From the NCBI RefSeq assembly GCF_029870955.1, contig NZ_PGFQ01000001.1:3038001-3102000 (forward strand): DNA of 64,000 nucleotides. Reading direction: 5' to 3'. Of the stretch, positions 39,796-48,325 are shown piece after piece. The notes below the pieces were generated by a model. The model did no database searches and was not told the origin of the DNA. It saw nothing but the letters and a program-made list of their open reading frames with translations. Within the stretch, counting starts at the first letter, position 1. The number at the start of each line of letters is the position of its first letter. A program made the position numbers and the translations under genes. Origin of the DNA: Sulfitobacter faviae. Its GTDB lineage: Bacteria > Pseudomonadota > Alphaproteobacteria > Rhodobacterales > Rhodobacteraceae.

Positions 39796-40854
39796 TTAAC
39801 CGCGCGCCCGGGCGAACCCCTCGAAGAATTCGTCGAAATATGGCCCGGCGCGTTCGGCGCGCAGTAGGATCGCGTGGCTTTCCGCGCAAAGATACGACAG
39901 CACATGCGGGCGCATCTGCCCCCAGTCAGCCCGGCGCTTTGCGCCCATGTCGTTGAGGCAAGCCGCCAGCGGGCGCAGCGCCCCCTCCCCCTTTCGACCT
40001 TTGTGGAAACGCAATGCGCCTTTTGGGATATCGGTAGATCGCATCGGGCGGCCCGCAATCTGCAGGGCCCAGCCGGTGACGAGCCATTCGTGGTAATCGT
40101 CCTGCAAAGGCGCGCCTTCATCAGCGTAGACCCGCATGGTACGGTGGCTGGCGGCAATGGTATCCTCCCACAGGGGGCTGGGGCCCTGCCCGGCAAAACG
40201 CAGCGCGGCGCAGACCTCGGCCAGCAGGTCCATATCCTGATCGAGAAAAGCCAGCAGCCCCGTGAAATGCAGGCTTTTCAGCGCGGCCTCCGGCAGGACG
40301 GGGGGCCGGCGGCCATAGTCCGACAGGTAGAAAACGATATGGGTCAACTCATAGGCCGCCTTCCGATTGGGCATGGCGAAGGTGGCACTGCGGACGATGA
40401 AATCGCGCAACCGTTGAGCGAGGGCCCCGTCCTCCACCCGTGGCCCCACACCCCGACGGCGCAGCAGACGGCGTGCCTCGGCCCGTTGTAGATCCGACAG
40501 CTCCGCCCCCTCCAGCCCTGCCCGCGCAACCTTGGCGCAAAGGGCCGCGCCGTAGTGCCGAGGCAAACCGAGGTCTTCGAGGTCGAGGCAGATCGACAGG
40601 ATGAAACGGTAATACTGAGGAAAATCGCGCAGCAGGTCCCGGCAACCCCGATGGAAGGCCGCGAGCGGCTGAAGCGCCGCGGTGTCGAGCGTGGCCCCCG
40701 TGCTGGCCAGCGCCCCGAGCAGTTCGGCGTTTTCCTTTAGCCAAAAGACATCCCCCTGCGTGCGACGCCCCTCTGCAAAGGCTCGGATCAGCCGGGCCGT
40801 TTGCACGGCCGGGTCTTGGCTTTCGTCAGGTTTGAGCAGAACAACATTGGTCAT
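39796..40854 (-). CDS. Unknown all-helical protein next to the FTTGL-repeat peptide
   Basis: I do not recognise the function. From memory, Rhodobacteraceae proteins of this size are sometimes listed as a DUF6902-type family, but I could not verify this. The start MTNVVLLKPDES at 40854 gives about 352 codons (frame open to 40890). The protein is Leu/Ala/Arg-rich and probably almost wholly alpha-helical, with no signal peptide, no membrane segment and no nuclease or kinase motif. It has short conserved-looking blocks (FPQYYRFILSICLDLEDLG, MPNRKAAYELTHIVFYLSDY, YHEWLVTGWALQ). It lies 57 bases downstream of the FTTGL peptide gene with a GC-rich hairpin between them. Confidence 0.68.
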   Translation of the reverse strand: MTNVVLLKPDESQDPAVQTARLIRAFAEGRRTQGDVFWLKENAELLGALASTGATLDTAALQPLAAFHRGCRDLLRDFPQYYRFILSICLDLEDLGLPRHYGAALCAKVARAGLEGAELSDLQRAEARRLLRRRGVGPRVEDGALAQRLRDFIVRSATFAMPNRKAAYELTHIVFYLSDYGRRPPVLPEAALKSLHFTGLLAFLDQDMDLLAEVCAALRFAGQGPSPLWEDTIAASHRTMRVYADEGAPLQDDYHEWLVTGWALQIAGRPMRSTDIPKGALRFHKGRKGEGALRPLAACLNDMGAKRRADWGQMRPHVLSYLCAESHAILLRAERAGPYFDEFFEGFARARG

Positions 40855-40879
40855 CACATGGCCTCCGACAGGGGGAACG

Positions 40880-40900
40880 GCGGGCGACAAAGCCGCCCGC
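40880..40900 (-). repeat. GC-rich hairpin between peptide gene and partner gene
   Basis: GCGGGC (40880-40885) and GCCCGC (40895-40900) can pair across a 9-base loop in the short gap between the FTTGL peptide stop and the next start. It has no U-tract. It could attenuate expression of the downstream gene relative to the peptide. Confidence 0.45.
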
Positions 40901-40911
40901 TTGCACAGGCT

Positions 40912-41165
40912 TCAGCCGCTGAAGGGCAGCCCCTCAGCCGGGGCGAGGCCAGTGGTGAACAGGCCGACCCCGCCGCCTTGCGTGATGCTGCTGTCCTGCT
41001 GTAGCCCCGTGGTGAACATCTCGACCCCCTCCCCCAACAACATGTCACCGCCCCACGGTTGAGGCCGGTGGTGAAAAGGCCAACACCGGCGCCAAGCGCC
41101 ATGGGATTGTCCTCTGTCTGAGGGGCTGTTACGGGGGCGAAGTCGCTTGCAAGAATAGCAGTCAT
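40912..41165 (-). CDS. Small peptide with three FTTGL repeats, reading frame broken once
   Basis: The 84-residue product has no recognised family. It starts MTAILASDFAPVTAPQ with an AAAGGAC ribosome-binding site. It then has three copies of a unit G-x-G-V-x-(L/M)-FTTGL, spaced about 18-20 residues: VGLFTTGL, VEMFTTGL and VGLFTTGL. The frame breaks at a four-C run (41051-41054) after the first unit. One base restores GLNRGGGDMLLGEG and all three units. There is no signal peptide and no cysteine in the repaired product. The repeats suggest a structural, multimerising or processed peptide. It precedes the 352-codon unknown gene, probably in one transcript. Confidence 0.6.
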
Positions 41166-41512
41166 CGTGAGGTCCTTTCAAAGGGATTTGCAATTTAAAG
41201 ATGTAGTTCTTCGACTGACGCACGTTAAGCGTGTTTATCCAAGCATTTTTCGGCTAACGTATTGTACTGAAAGACTTATCCACATTAAGGTCGCGCCACA
41301 GTTTCGCCTCAAACCTCAATTTCTCTTGCGCCCTGTGGAGAAAAAGAAATGCCGCCCACAGGGCAGGATCGAGACAATACGGGCAACCGCCTCGCGGACT
41401 TTCTATAATAGCGAGAAATCTGACCCGAGAATCACCTTAAGCGCGCAAGCCTTCCCCTTGCTCCGCGACGCCAATTGCGCGATAGCAGTCGGACGTCGAA
41501 AGAGGGCCGGAT
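41166..41512. other. 347-base intergenic region, AT-richer than its surroundings
   Basis: This divergent gap between the FTTGL peptide gene and xthA holds no credible protein gene. It is visibly richer in A and T than neighbouring sequence and contains a 9-bp inverted repeat at 41330-41364. Promoters for both flanking genes must lie here; I could not assign them firmly. Confidence 0.6.
41330..41364. repeat. 9-bp inverted repeat in the xthA upstream region
   Basis: GCCCTGTGG (41330-41338) pairs with CCACAGGGC (41356-41364) across 17 bases that include an A-rich stretch. It could be a regulator site or an RNA hairpin. Confidence 0.5.
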
Positions 41513-42295
41513 ATGAAAATCGCGAGTTTCAACATCAACGGTATCAAGGCCCGCGCGGCGGCCCTTCCCGAATGGCTTGATGAGGCGCAGCCGGACGTTG
41601 TCGTGCTGCAAGAGATCAAGTCAGTGGATGAGGCCTTCCCCCGCGAAATGCTCGAAGAGCGGGGCTATAACGTCGAAACCCACGGGCAGAAATCCTTTAA
41701 CGGCGTGGCGATCCTGTCGAAACTCCCGCTTGAGGATGTGACCCGCGGCCTGCCGGGCGATGATGCCGATGATCAGGCCCGCTGGATCGAAGCGACGGTT
41801 GTGGGCGACGATATGGCGCTGCGGGTTTGCGGGCTCTACCTGCCCAATGGCAACCCGGCGCCGGGGCCGAAATATGACTATAAACTCGCATGGATGGCGC
41901 GGCTGCAAGCCCGTGCCGAAGCGCTTCTGGCCGAGGAAACGCCCTTCCTCATGGCGGGGGATTACAACATCATCCCGCAAGCGGAAGACGCGGCCAAACC
42001 CGACAGCTGGCGCGAAGATGCCCTCTTCCGCCCCGAGTCCCGCGCCGCGTGGCGGCGGCTGGTGAACCTTGGCCTCACGGACGCCTTCCGGGCGCGCACC
42101 CAAGGGCCGGGGCATTACTCATTCTGGGATTATCAGGCGGGTGCGTGGAACCGCAACAACGGCATCCGCATCGACCACTTCCTCCTGTCGCCCACTGTGG
42201 CCGACCGGCTGCGCGAGTGCCAGATCGACCGCGACGTGCGCGGGCGCGACAAGCCGTCGGATCACGTGCCCATCTGGGTCGAACTGGATATCTGA
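41513..42295 (+). CDS. xthA: Exodeoxyribonuclease III
   Basis: ExoIII is an apurinic/apyrimidinic endonuclease and 3' repair enzyme. The 260-residue protein has the family pattern MKIASFNINGIKAR, VVLQEIKSVDEAFP, CGLYLPNGNP, MAGDYNIIPQAED, YSFWDYQAGAWNRNNGIRID and the final SDHVPIWVEL. The frame is intact. It ends 2 bases before the stop of the convergent HNH gene. Confidence 0.95.
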   Translation: MKIASFNINGIKARAAALPEWLDEAQPDVVVLQEIKSVDEAFPREMLEERGYNVETHGQKSFNGVAILSKLPLEDVTRGLPGDDADDQARWIEATVVGDDMALRVCGLYLPNGNPAPGPKYDYKLAWMARLQARAEALLAEETPFLMAGDYNIIPQAEDAAKPDSWREDALFRPESRAAWRRLVNLGLTDAFRARTQGPGHYSFWDYQAGAWNRNNGIRIDHFLLSPTVADRLRECQIDRDVRGRDKPSDHVPIWVELDI

Positions 42296-42297
42296 GG

Positions 42298-42882
42298 TCA
42301 GGCCTCCAGTTCGGCATCCCAATAGAGGAAATCCATCCAGCTTTCATGCAGATGGCCGGGCGGGAATTTGCGGCCCATGTTGCGCAGCTCTTCGGCGGCG
42401 GGTTGCCGCGGCGGTTTGCGCAGGGCAAGCCCCGTGCGGTGCAGGGGCCGCGAGCCTTTGCGCAGGTTGCAAGGGCTACAGGCGGCGACCACGTTTTGCC
42501 AACTGGTCACCCCACCGGCGGCACGGGGCACCACATGGTCAAAGGTCAGATCGCCCTTCGCGCCGCAGTATTGGCAGCGGAATTCATCCCTCAGAAATAA
42601 ATTAAAGCGCGTGAAGGCCACGCGCTTTTGAGGTTTGACATAGTCTTTGAGAACGACAACCGAGGGGATCCTGATCACCGTAGAGGGGCTGCGCACCACC
42701 TCGTCATATTCGGCGACGATCTCGACCCGGTCGAGCCATTTGGCCTTTACCGCCTCCTGCCATGGCCAGAGCGACAGCGGGTAATAGGATAAAGGTCGGT
42801 AATCCGCGTTGAGCACCAGCGCGGGGTGGTGTTTGAGCGCCGCCGGGTGGCGGGTAAATTCGGTCCTGAAATCGCCGTCCAT
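42298..42882 (-). CDS. HNH endonuclease
   Basis: The 194-residue protein starts at MDGDFRTEFTRH (42882). It has an N-terminal segment (LVLNADYRPLSYYPLSLWPW) and a C-terminal HNH domain with zinc pairs CQYC and CSPC around FDHVVPRAAGGVTSWQN. This form is common as a single chromosomal gene in many bacteria, without links to mobile elements. The biological substrate is unknown; a DNA repair role is possible given xthA next door. No defence genes flank it. Confidence 0.88.
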   Translation of the reverse strand: MDGDFRTEFTRHPAALKHHPALVLNADYRPLSYYPLSLWPWQEAVKAKWLDRVEIVAEYDEVVRSPSTVIRIPSVVVLKDYVKPQKRVAFTRFNLFLRDEFRCQYCGAKGDLTFDHVVPRAAGGVTSWQNVVAACSPCNLRKGSRPLHRTGLALRKPPRQPAAEELRNMGRKFPPGHLHESWMDFLYWDAELEA

Positions 42883-43027
42883 CTGGTCGCGTCCTCTGCC
42901 CGTTTTAGTCACTATATCTCGCGGTTTCTCTCTGGCAAGACAAAGGTGAACCACTAGATGTCGCCGGTTTTGCCCAAAGATTACGACAGAGGCGTGACAG
43001 ATGGGCAGAGTTTGTTAACGTTGTGGC

Positions 43028-43471
43028 ATGTCGAAAAGCCCCCTCCCCGATGCGCCCGCCCCGCAATCCCTGCTCGAAGCCGCCGTCTATGCCGATGATC
43101 TGGACGCGGCGCGGGGGTTTTACCGCGACATTCTGGGGCTGAAACTGTTTCAGGAGGTGCCGGGCCGGCATATGTTCTTTGCGCTTGGGCCTTCGGTCTT
43201 GCTGGTCTTCAACTCCACCGCCACGGCGCAGCCGCCCGGCAATCCGAAAATGCCGGTGCCGCCCCATGGGGCGCAGGGCCCGGGGCATGTCTGCTTTGCG
43301 ATGAAACGCGCTGAGATCGCCACGATGGAGACGCGGCTGCGGGCCGCCGAGGTCGAGATCGACACCAGCTTTGATTGGCCCAACGGGGCGCGCTCGCTCT
43401 ATGTGCGCGACCCCGCGGGCAATTCGGTCGAGTTCGCCGAACCCTGGCTTTGGGACGAAATGAAGGGTTAA
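43028..43471 (+). CDS. VOC superfamily (glyoxalase/dioxygenase-like) protein
   Basis: The 147-residue protein has the betaalphabetabetabeta pattern of the VOC fold in two halves (LEAAVYADDLDAARGFYRDI, GPGHVCFAM, YVRDPAGNSVEFAEPWLW). A metal site typical of lyases or dioxygenases is plausible but the substrate is not readable. Its stop overlaps the stop of the convergent esterase gene. Confidence 0.85.
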   Translation: MSKSPLPDAPAPQSLLEAAVYADDLDAARGFYRDILGLKLFQEVPGRHMFFALGPSVLLVFNSTATAQPPGNPKMPVPPHGAQGPGHVCFAMKRAEIATMETRLRAAEVEIDTSFDWPNGARSLYVRDPAGNSVEFAEPWLWDEMKG

Positions 43472-44133
43472 AGCCCCAGTTTGTCACGCATGAAGGCGAG
43501 CGCCACGCTCAGCCCATCGGGCGCGATGCCATGGCCAGTGCCCTTCATCACATGGGCGTAAACGTCTTGCCACCCCGCCTCTTGCAGCGCTTCGGCGGCC
43601 TGCGGCAAGGATTGCGGCGGCACCACGTCATCGGCATCCCCATGAACCAGCAGCACCGGCGGTTTGACCTGCGCCTCTTCGGCCAGCGCTTCGGGGTTGA
43701 GCAGACGGCCCGAGAAGGCCACGATCCCCGCCACCGCATCTTCGCGGCGCGGGGCCACATGCAGCGACATCATCGTGCCTTGGGAAAAGCCGAAGAGCAC
43801 GACCTGTTCGGGCAGCACGTCTTCGTCGACCATCAGCGCATCGAGGAAGGCGTCGAGGTCTTCGACCGCGCTCATCATGCCGCGCATCGATTCCTCTTCG
43901 GATGATCCGTCGATCCACGGGATCGGGAACCACTGATAGCCCATCGGCGCACCGGCGCAGGCCTCGGGCGCGTCGGGGGCGACGAAAAGCGTGTCGGGCA
44001 AATGCTCGCTCAGCGGATCGGCAAGGCCCAGCAGATCGGCGCCATTCGCGCCGTAGCCATGCAGGAACACCACCACCGACCGTGTGGTGCCAGAGACCGG
44101 CGCGCGGCGCTCGGCGTTCAAAACCCGTGTCAT
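43468..44133 (-). CDS. Phospholipase/carboxylesterase family alpha/beta hydrolase
   Basis: The start MTRVLNAERRAPVSG at 44133 overlaps the AlkA stop (ATGA) and gives 221 residues. The catalytic triad is Ser117 (GFSQG), Asp168 (HGDADD) and His201 (GTGHG), with the oxyanion segment VVFLHGYGANGADL. This matches the small carboxylesterase/lysophospholipase family. The substrate is unknown. It is the last gene of a cobK-alkA-esterase operon. Confidence 0.88.
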   Translation of the reverse strand: MTRVLNAERRAPVSGTTRSVVVFLHGYGANGADLLGLADPLSEHLPDTLFVAPDAPEACAGAPMGYQWFPIPWIDGSSEEESMRGMMSAVEDLDAFLDALMVDEDVLPEQVVLFGFSQGTMMSLHVAPRREDAVAGIVAFSGRLLNPEALAEEAQVKPPVLLVHGDADDVVPPQSLPQAAEALQEAGWQDVYAHVMKGTGHGIAPDGLSVALAFMRDKLGL

Positions 44134-44762
44134 GACAATCCTTCCTTTTGTTTCAACACCCGGTAGTAGGCGAAGAGCAGCCGCGCCGCAACCGACCGCC
44201 AAGGTGACCATGCGGCGGCCATGGCGGAGAGGTCTTTCGGCGTTGGCCGGGTGGGAAGATCAAACAGCCCCCGCGCGGCTTCTTGCAACGCCAGATCGCC
44301 GCTTGGGAAAACATCGCGCCGACCAAGGCAGAACATCACATAGACCTGCGCGGTCCATGGCCCGATGCCCGGCATGGCGATCAGTGCTGCGATGGCTTCG
44401 TCATCGGACAGGCAATGTAGCGCGTCAAAATCGAAATCACGTTCCGCCAAGGCCAACACATAGCGCGCCTTGGGGCGGCTCAGCCCCGCAGTACGCAGGC
44501 CCTCGTCTCCGGCGCGCAGGACGTTTTCGGGCCGATCCAACCCCGCCGCGACAAGCCGCGTATAGATCGCCCGCGCCGAGGCCACGCTCACCTGCTGCCC
44601 CACAATGATGTCGAGCAGCCCCGCGAAACCGGGCGGGCGGAGGCGCAGGGGCAGCGGGCCGGTCTGGGCCAGCGCCATGGCGAAACGCGGCTCTCGCTCG
44701 GCCAGCCATGCCGCGCCCTCGGACACATCGGCGTCGCAGGTGATTGGAGGCGCGAGCCTCAC
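44130..44762 (-). CDS. alkA: DNA-3-methyladenine glycosylase II, AlkA-like
   Basis: This HhH-GPD base-excision enzyme removes alkylated purines. The start is taken as GTG at 44762, which overlaps the cobK stop (GTGA), giving 210 residues. The helix-hairpin-helix segment ALIAMPGIGPWTAQVYVMF (about 127-145) and the catalytic Asp156 (FPSGDLAL) are present. The open frame extends to 44915, but the extra part is inside cobK. Confidence 0.9.
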   Translation of the reverse strand: MRLAPPITCDADVSEGAAWLAEREPRFAMALAQTGPLPLRLRPPGFAGLLDIIVGQQVSVASARAIYTRLVAAGLDRPENVLRAGDEGLRTAGLSRPKARYVLALAERDFDFDALHCLSDDEAIAALIAMPGIGPWTAQVYVMFCLGRRDVFPSGDLALQEAARGLFDLPTRPTPKDLSAMAAAWSPWRSVAARLLFAYYRVLKQKEGLS

Positions 44763-45505
44763 AGCTGTGCCACCCAATCCAGCATCGCGTCGAGATCTGT
44801 TAGACAAGGTGCGCCCTTTGGCAGTGGCGGTCTGTCGATCAGGATCACCGGCAGGCCGAGCGACAGGGCGGCATCGACTTTCGGGCGGCTGGCCTGCCCG
44901 CCGAGGTTGCGGCAAATCAGCAGGTCGACGCCGAGGTCGCGGAACAATGCCGTTTCACTCTCCACGGTGAATGGCGGATCGCCAAAGATCAGGTCGACAA
45001 AGTCAAAGGGCGCGGCGCGGTCATGGCGGCTCGTCTGTCGCAGCATGAGGCGCGCGCCCTTGAACGGTTGGAAGGTTGGCAGGCTGGCCCAACCAGTCGC
45101 GGCAAAGACGCGGGCAGCGGGCGGCACGGCGCGGGCGGCGGCCGCGACATCCGGCACCGATTGCAGCAACGGATTGTCCAGCGGCCAAAGGGGCCGCGAA
45201 AAGCTGACGAAGGGTTTGCCCAAAGACGTGGCGGCGGCATAGCCTGCGTGGCTCAGCCCCGCATCGAACCCATGGCTGAGATCGAGCACCGCATCAAAGC
45301 CCGCCATATCGCGCCGCAGCGCCGCGGCATCCCCGGCATCGCGCATCTCATAGGTTATCGGCATCGGGTTGCTGCCGCGCGGCGGCTCCGTCAGCCAAGC
45401 GGTGACCCGGTGCCCGGCCTGCGTCAAGGCACGGGCAAGCTGCCGCGCTTCGGCGGTGCCAGCGAGCAGAAGAAGGGTCAGCGAAGGGCGAACGGCGGCG
45501 GTCAT
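44759..45505 (-). CDS. cobK: Precorrin-6A reductase
   Basis: CobK reduces precorrin-6A in aerobic cobalamin synthesis. The start MTAAVRPSLTLLLLAGT at 45505 is preferred; other Met codons occur up to 45559. The 248-residue protein has LLLAGTAEARQLARAL, VLDLSHGFDAGLSHAG, FSRPLWP, FAATGWASLPTFQPF and LICRNLGGQASRPKVDAAL. No other cob gene is in the window. Cobalamin is needed by the nrdJ enzyme at 57-60 kb. Confidence 0.88.
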   Translation of the reverse strand: MTAAVRPSLTLLLLAGTAEARQLARALTQAGHRVTAWLTEPPRGSNPMPITYEMRDAGDAAALRRDMAGFDAVLDLSHGFDAGLSHAGYAAATSLGKPFVSFSRPLWPLDNPLLQSVPDVAAAARAVPPAARVFAATGWASLPTFQPFKGARLMLRQTSRHDRAAPFDFVDLIFGDPPFTVESETALFRDLGVDLLICRNLGGQASRPKVDAALSLGLPVILIDRPPLPKGAPCLTDLDAMLDWVAQL

Positions 45506-45628
45506 CGGCGCGATCATCGGCGAGCTTGCCGCCGGGCGCAAGCGGGATCGGCGGCGCAAAAACCGATGCCGGGCTTGCCCTTACCCAAGGGCAGGGCTAC
45601 CCCTTGGCGGGAAGTGAGGAATTCAGAC

Positions 45629-46840
45629 ATGATCGACGACAGACGCGCGCGGCGCAATGTAGCGGTGCTGGTGGCAGCACAGGCCTTTCTCGGGGCGCAG
45701 ATGCCGATGATTTTCCTTGTCGGCGGTCTTGCCGGGCAGTCGCTTGCGACGAACGTCTGTCTTGCCACCCTGCCGATCTCGATGATCGTTCTGGGCTCCA
45801 TGCTTTCGGCCACGCCGGTCTCGGCCATCATGCAGCGCTATGGTCGCCGCGCGGGGTTCTTTCTGGGCGCGGCAGGCGGTGCCTTGGGCGGCGCGGTCGC
45901 GGCCTACGGGCTTTATCTGGCGTCCTTTCCGGTTTTCCTGCTGGGGTCGCTTCTGACGGGCATCTATATGTCGGCGCAGGGCTTCTACCGTTTCGCCGCC
46001 GCCGATACCGCCTCGGATGATTTCCGGCCCAAGGCGATCTCCTATGTCATGGCGGGCGGTCTTGTCTCGGCCATCATCGGGCCGCAGCTTGCCACGGCCA
46101 CGTCGATGAGCCTCGTCGTGCCCTTCCTTGGCACCTATATGGCCGTGGTGGCGGTGAACCTCATCGGGGCGCTGCTGTTTCTTTTCATCGACATTCCGAA
46201 ACCGCCGATCCCGGCCCATGACGCGCCCAAGGGCCGCAGCCGGTGGGAGCTTTTGACCACGCCGCGCATCGCCGTCGCTGTGATCTGCGCCATGGTCTCA
46301 TACGCATTGATGAACCTCGTGATGACCTCGACCCCGCTGGCCGTCGTCGGCTGCGGTTATAGCCAAGACAGCGCGGGCTATGTGGTCACCGGCCATGTGC
46401 TGGCGATGTTCGCGCCGTCCTTCTTCACCGGCCATTTGATCAACCGTTTCGGCGTCGAACGGATCATGGGCCTTGGCATCGCGATCCTTGCCGCCGCCGG
46501 GGTGGTGGCGCTTCAGGGGGTGGAACTGGGCAACTTCTTTGTCGCGCTGATCCTGCTTGGACTGGGCTGGAACTTTGGCTTCATCGGGGCCACCACCATG
46601 CTCGCGGGCGCGCATGAGCCGCATGAGCGCGGGCGGATGCAGGGCCTGAACGACCTGCTGGTGTTCGGCGGCGTGACCGTGGCCTCGCTGGCCTCGGGCG
46701 GGTTGATGAACTGTTCGGGCGGCAGGGCGCAGGAAGGCTGGGCGGCGGTGAACCTTGCCATGGTGCCCTTCTTGGTGCTGGCGGGCGGATCGCTGATCTG
46801 GCTGGTGCTGCGTAGCCGCAAGGAGACGCAGCTGAGCTAA
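45629..46840 (+). CDS. MFS transporter
   Basis: This protein of about 403 residues starts at MIDDRRARRNVAVLVAAQ (45629, with a GAGGA ribosome-binding site). It has about twelve hydrophobic helices and the MFS loop motif MQRYGRRAGFFLGAAGGALGG. The second half repeats the motif as HLINRFGVERIMGLG. The substrate is unknown. It diverges from cobK across about 120 bases and converges on the phytoene synthase-like gene with 4 bases between the stops. Confidence 0.88.
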   Translation: MIDDRRARRNVAVLVAAQAFLGAQMPMIFLVGGLAGQSLATNVCLATLPISMIVLGSMLSATPVSAIMQRYGRRAGFFLGAAGGALGGAVAAYGLYLASFPVFLLGSLLTGIYMSAQGFYRFAAADTASDDFRPKAISYVMAGGLVSAIIGPQLATATSMSLVVPFLGTYMAVVAVNLIGALLFLFIDIPKPPIPAHDAPKGRSRWELLTTPRIAVAVICAMVSYALMNLVMTSTPLAVVGCGYSQDSAGYVVTGHVLAMFAPSFFTGHLINRFGVERIMGLGIAILAAAGVVALQGVELGNFFVALILLGLGWNFGFIGATTMLAGAHEPHERGRMQGLNDLLVFGGVTVASLASGGLMNCSGGRAQEGWAAVNLAMVPFLVLAGGSLIWLVLRSRKETQLS

Positions 46841-46844
46841 GCGC

Positions 46845-47609
46845 CTACCAGCGCGACGCCATGGCCCGCAGCGCGAAATGGCGGCGCGGGTCAGGCAGCG
46901 CGGCTTGCGAGACCTTATCCGGCGCATCCAACGCGGCCCGCAAGACCGGATCCGCATGGGCGGCAGGCAGCAGCGCCGCGCGCGCCGCCTTGGGGATCTT
47001 GCCCCGATTGGCCCGCGCCGATTTCAGCCGGTCGAGCGCCCCCTCGGCAAGGGCCGAGACTCCCTCCGCCGTGCCGTCCAGCAGCGGCACGCGGCCCGCC
47101 TCTTCCAAATTCGGAATGGCGCAGAGCCATGCGGCGATGCCAGTGGCATAGGCCGCATCCCGCACCACCGCTTCATCCGTCGCCCCAAGGCGGCGGGCGG
47201 CGACCCACATCAGATGGCCTGCGGTCTGGTCGATGTAGCGCTCGAAATGCGCGGCATCCTCAAAGGGGTCTTTGTAGATGTCCCACCGCCGCGCGGCGAC
47301 GAGTTCATCGAGCAGTTCGGCATCCTGTGGCGCAATCGCGCGGGCCAGCGGCGTGGTCACCTCATGCCGCCGAACCGGGCCGCCCTTGGCGATCTCCTCC
47401 AGCGCGTCGCGCCACCATTGCAGGCGCATCTCGGCGATCATCGTCTCTTGGGTAACCCATGGGGCGCGGGCAACTTCGACGTTGAAGGCATAGAGCGGGA
47501 AGAGCAGCTTGCGCGTCTCGACGGGGGCGGCCATGGCGGCGCGAAAGCGCCAAGGGTCGGCGCGCTCTACCATGGCGGCGCAGGCGTTCAGATCGGCGTC
47601 AAAGGTCAT
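46845..47609 (-). CDS. Squalene/phytoene synthase family protein
   Basis: The 254-residue protein has the helical prenyl-synthase fold of this family, with LFPLYAFNVEVARAPW, AEMRLQWWRDALEEI and the box YIDQTAGHLMWVAARRLG. The Asp-rich motifs needed for true squalene synthase activity are weak, and the sequence resembles the NDUFAF6-type branch linked to respiratory complex I assembly in mitochondria. No carotenoid genes are nearby. Function is therefore uncertain. It overlaps the methyltransferase stop by 4 bases. Confidence 0.82.
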   Translation of the reverse strand: MTFDADLNACAAMVERADPWRFRAAMAAPVETRKLLFPLYAFNVEVARAPWVTQETMIAEMRLQWWRDALEEIAKGGPVRRHEVTTPLARAIAPQDAELLDELVAARRWDIYKDPFEDAAHFERYIDQTAGHLMWVAARRLGATDEAVVRDAAYATGIAAWLCAIPNLEEAGRVPLLDGTAEGVSALAEGALDRLKSARANRGKIPKAARAALLPAAHADPVLRAALDAPDKVSQAALPDPRRHFALRAMASRW

Positions 47610-48325
47610 GCGGGGCGTGCCACCGTCAGAAGATAGCCGAACTCATCCCGATGGGCGCGCCAACAGGCGATCTCCGCCGCGGCGGCATCGAGCACTTGGG
47701 CCAAATCATCATCCGCACCGGGGCGCAGCTTTTCGATCCGCGCCTCCAAGGGGGTGTAGTAATTCTCCCAAGCCTCATCCGACAGGACACGGGTCGCCAC
47801 GACCTCATAGCCCGCCGCGCGGACCCGCTCGGCAATGCCGTCCGCGTCGCTCATCGCGGGGTAGTCCGCCCATTGCGCGCGGGCCTCTTCCGACGGGCTA
47901 TCCGTCAGCCAGCAGGGCTCGGAGAAGGCCACCACCCCGCCCGCGCGCAGCGATTTACGCCAGCGGGTCAGCGCCTCGGTCACACCGAGGAAATAGACCG
48001 CACCGGCGCACCAAATGAGATCATATTCATTGGCGATGGCGGCCATATCGGCGCGCAGCAGGGTGACATTGCCATCGGCCACGAAACGGCCCCGCGCGGT
48101 GTCCACGAAATGTGCAGTTTGATCGAGGGCCGTCACATGGCCCTGCGGGATCGCCGCGCGCAGCGCGCCGATGTCGCTGCCGGGGCCGCAGGCCACATCG
48201 GCAATCTCGGCCCGCGCGGGCAGATCGACCTGATCCACGGCCCAGTTCACATCCGAAGGCTCCCCCGGCCCTTCGCGCGGCAGATCCCGGTGGAGGGTGA
48301 AAAAGGCGGTCATATCATCTGTCAT
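47606..48325 (-). CDS. SAM-dependent methyltransferase, class I
   Basis: The 239-residue protein starts MTDDMTAFFTLHRDLPREGP (48325, ATGA overlap with the upstream gene). It has the SAM-binding loop IADVACGPGSDIGAL, VTALDQTAHFVDTA and LIWCAGAVYFLGVTEAL. The class is clear but the methyl acceptor is unknown. It lies in an operon between citramalate synthase and the phytoene synthase-like gene. Confidence 0.86.
   Translation of the reverse strand: MTDDMTAFFTLHRDLPREGPGEPSDVNWAVDQVDLPARAEIADVACGPGSDIGALRAAIPQGHVTALDQTAHFVDTARGRFVADGNVTLLRADMAAIANEYDLIWCAGAVYFLGVTEALTRWRKSLRAGGVVAFSEPCWLTDSPSEEARAQWADYPAMSDADGIAERVRAAGYEVVATRVLSDEAWENYYTPLEARIEKLRPGADDDLAQVLDAAAAEIACWRAHRDEFGYLLTVARPA

Noticed and set aside
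42298..42882. HNH nuclease as part of a defence or mobile element
   Set aside because: It is flanked by xthA and a VOC protein, with no integrase, methylase, toxin or phage genes, and this form is a common single chromosomal gene.
44133..44211. Longer N-terminus for the esterase and similar extended starts for several genes
   Set aside because: The extension lies inside the upstream gene, and the ATGA overlap with the family-type start is better supported.
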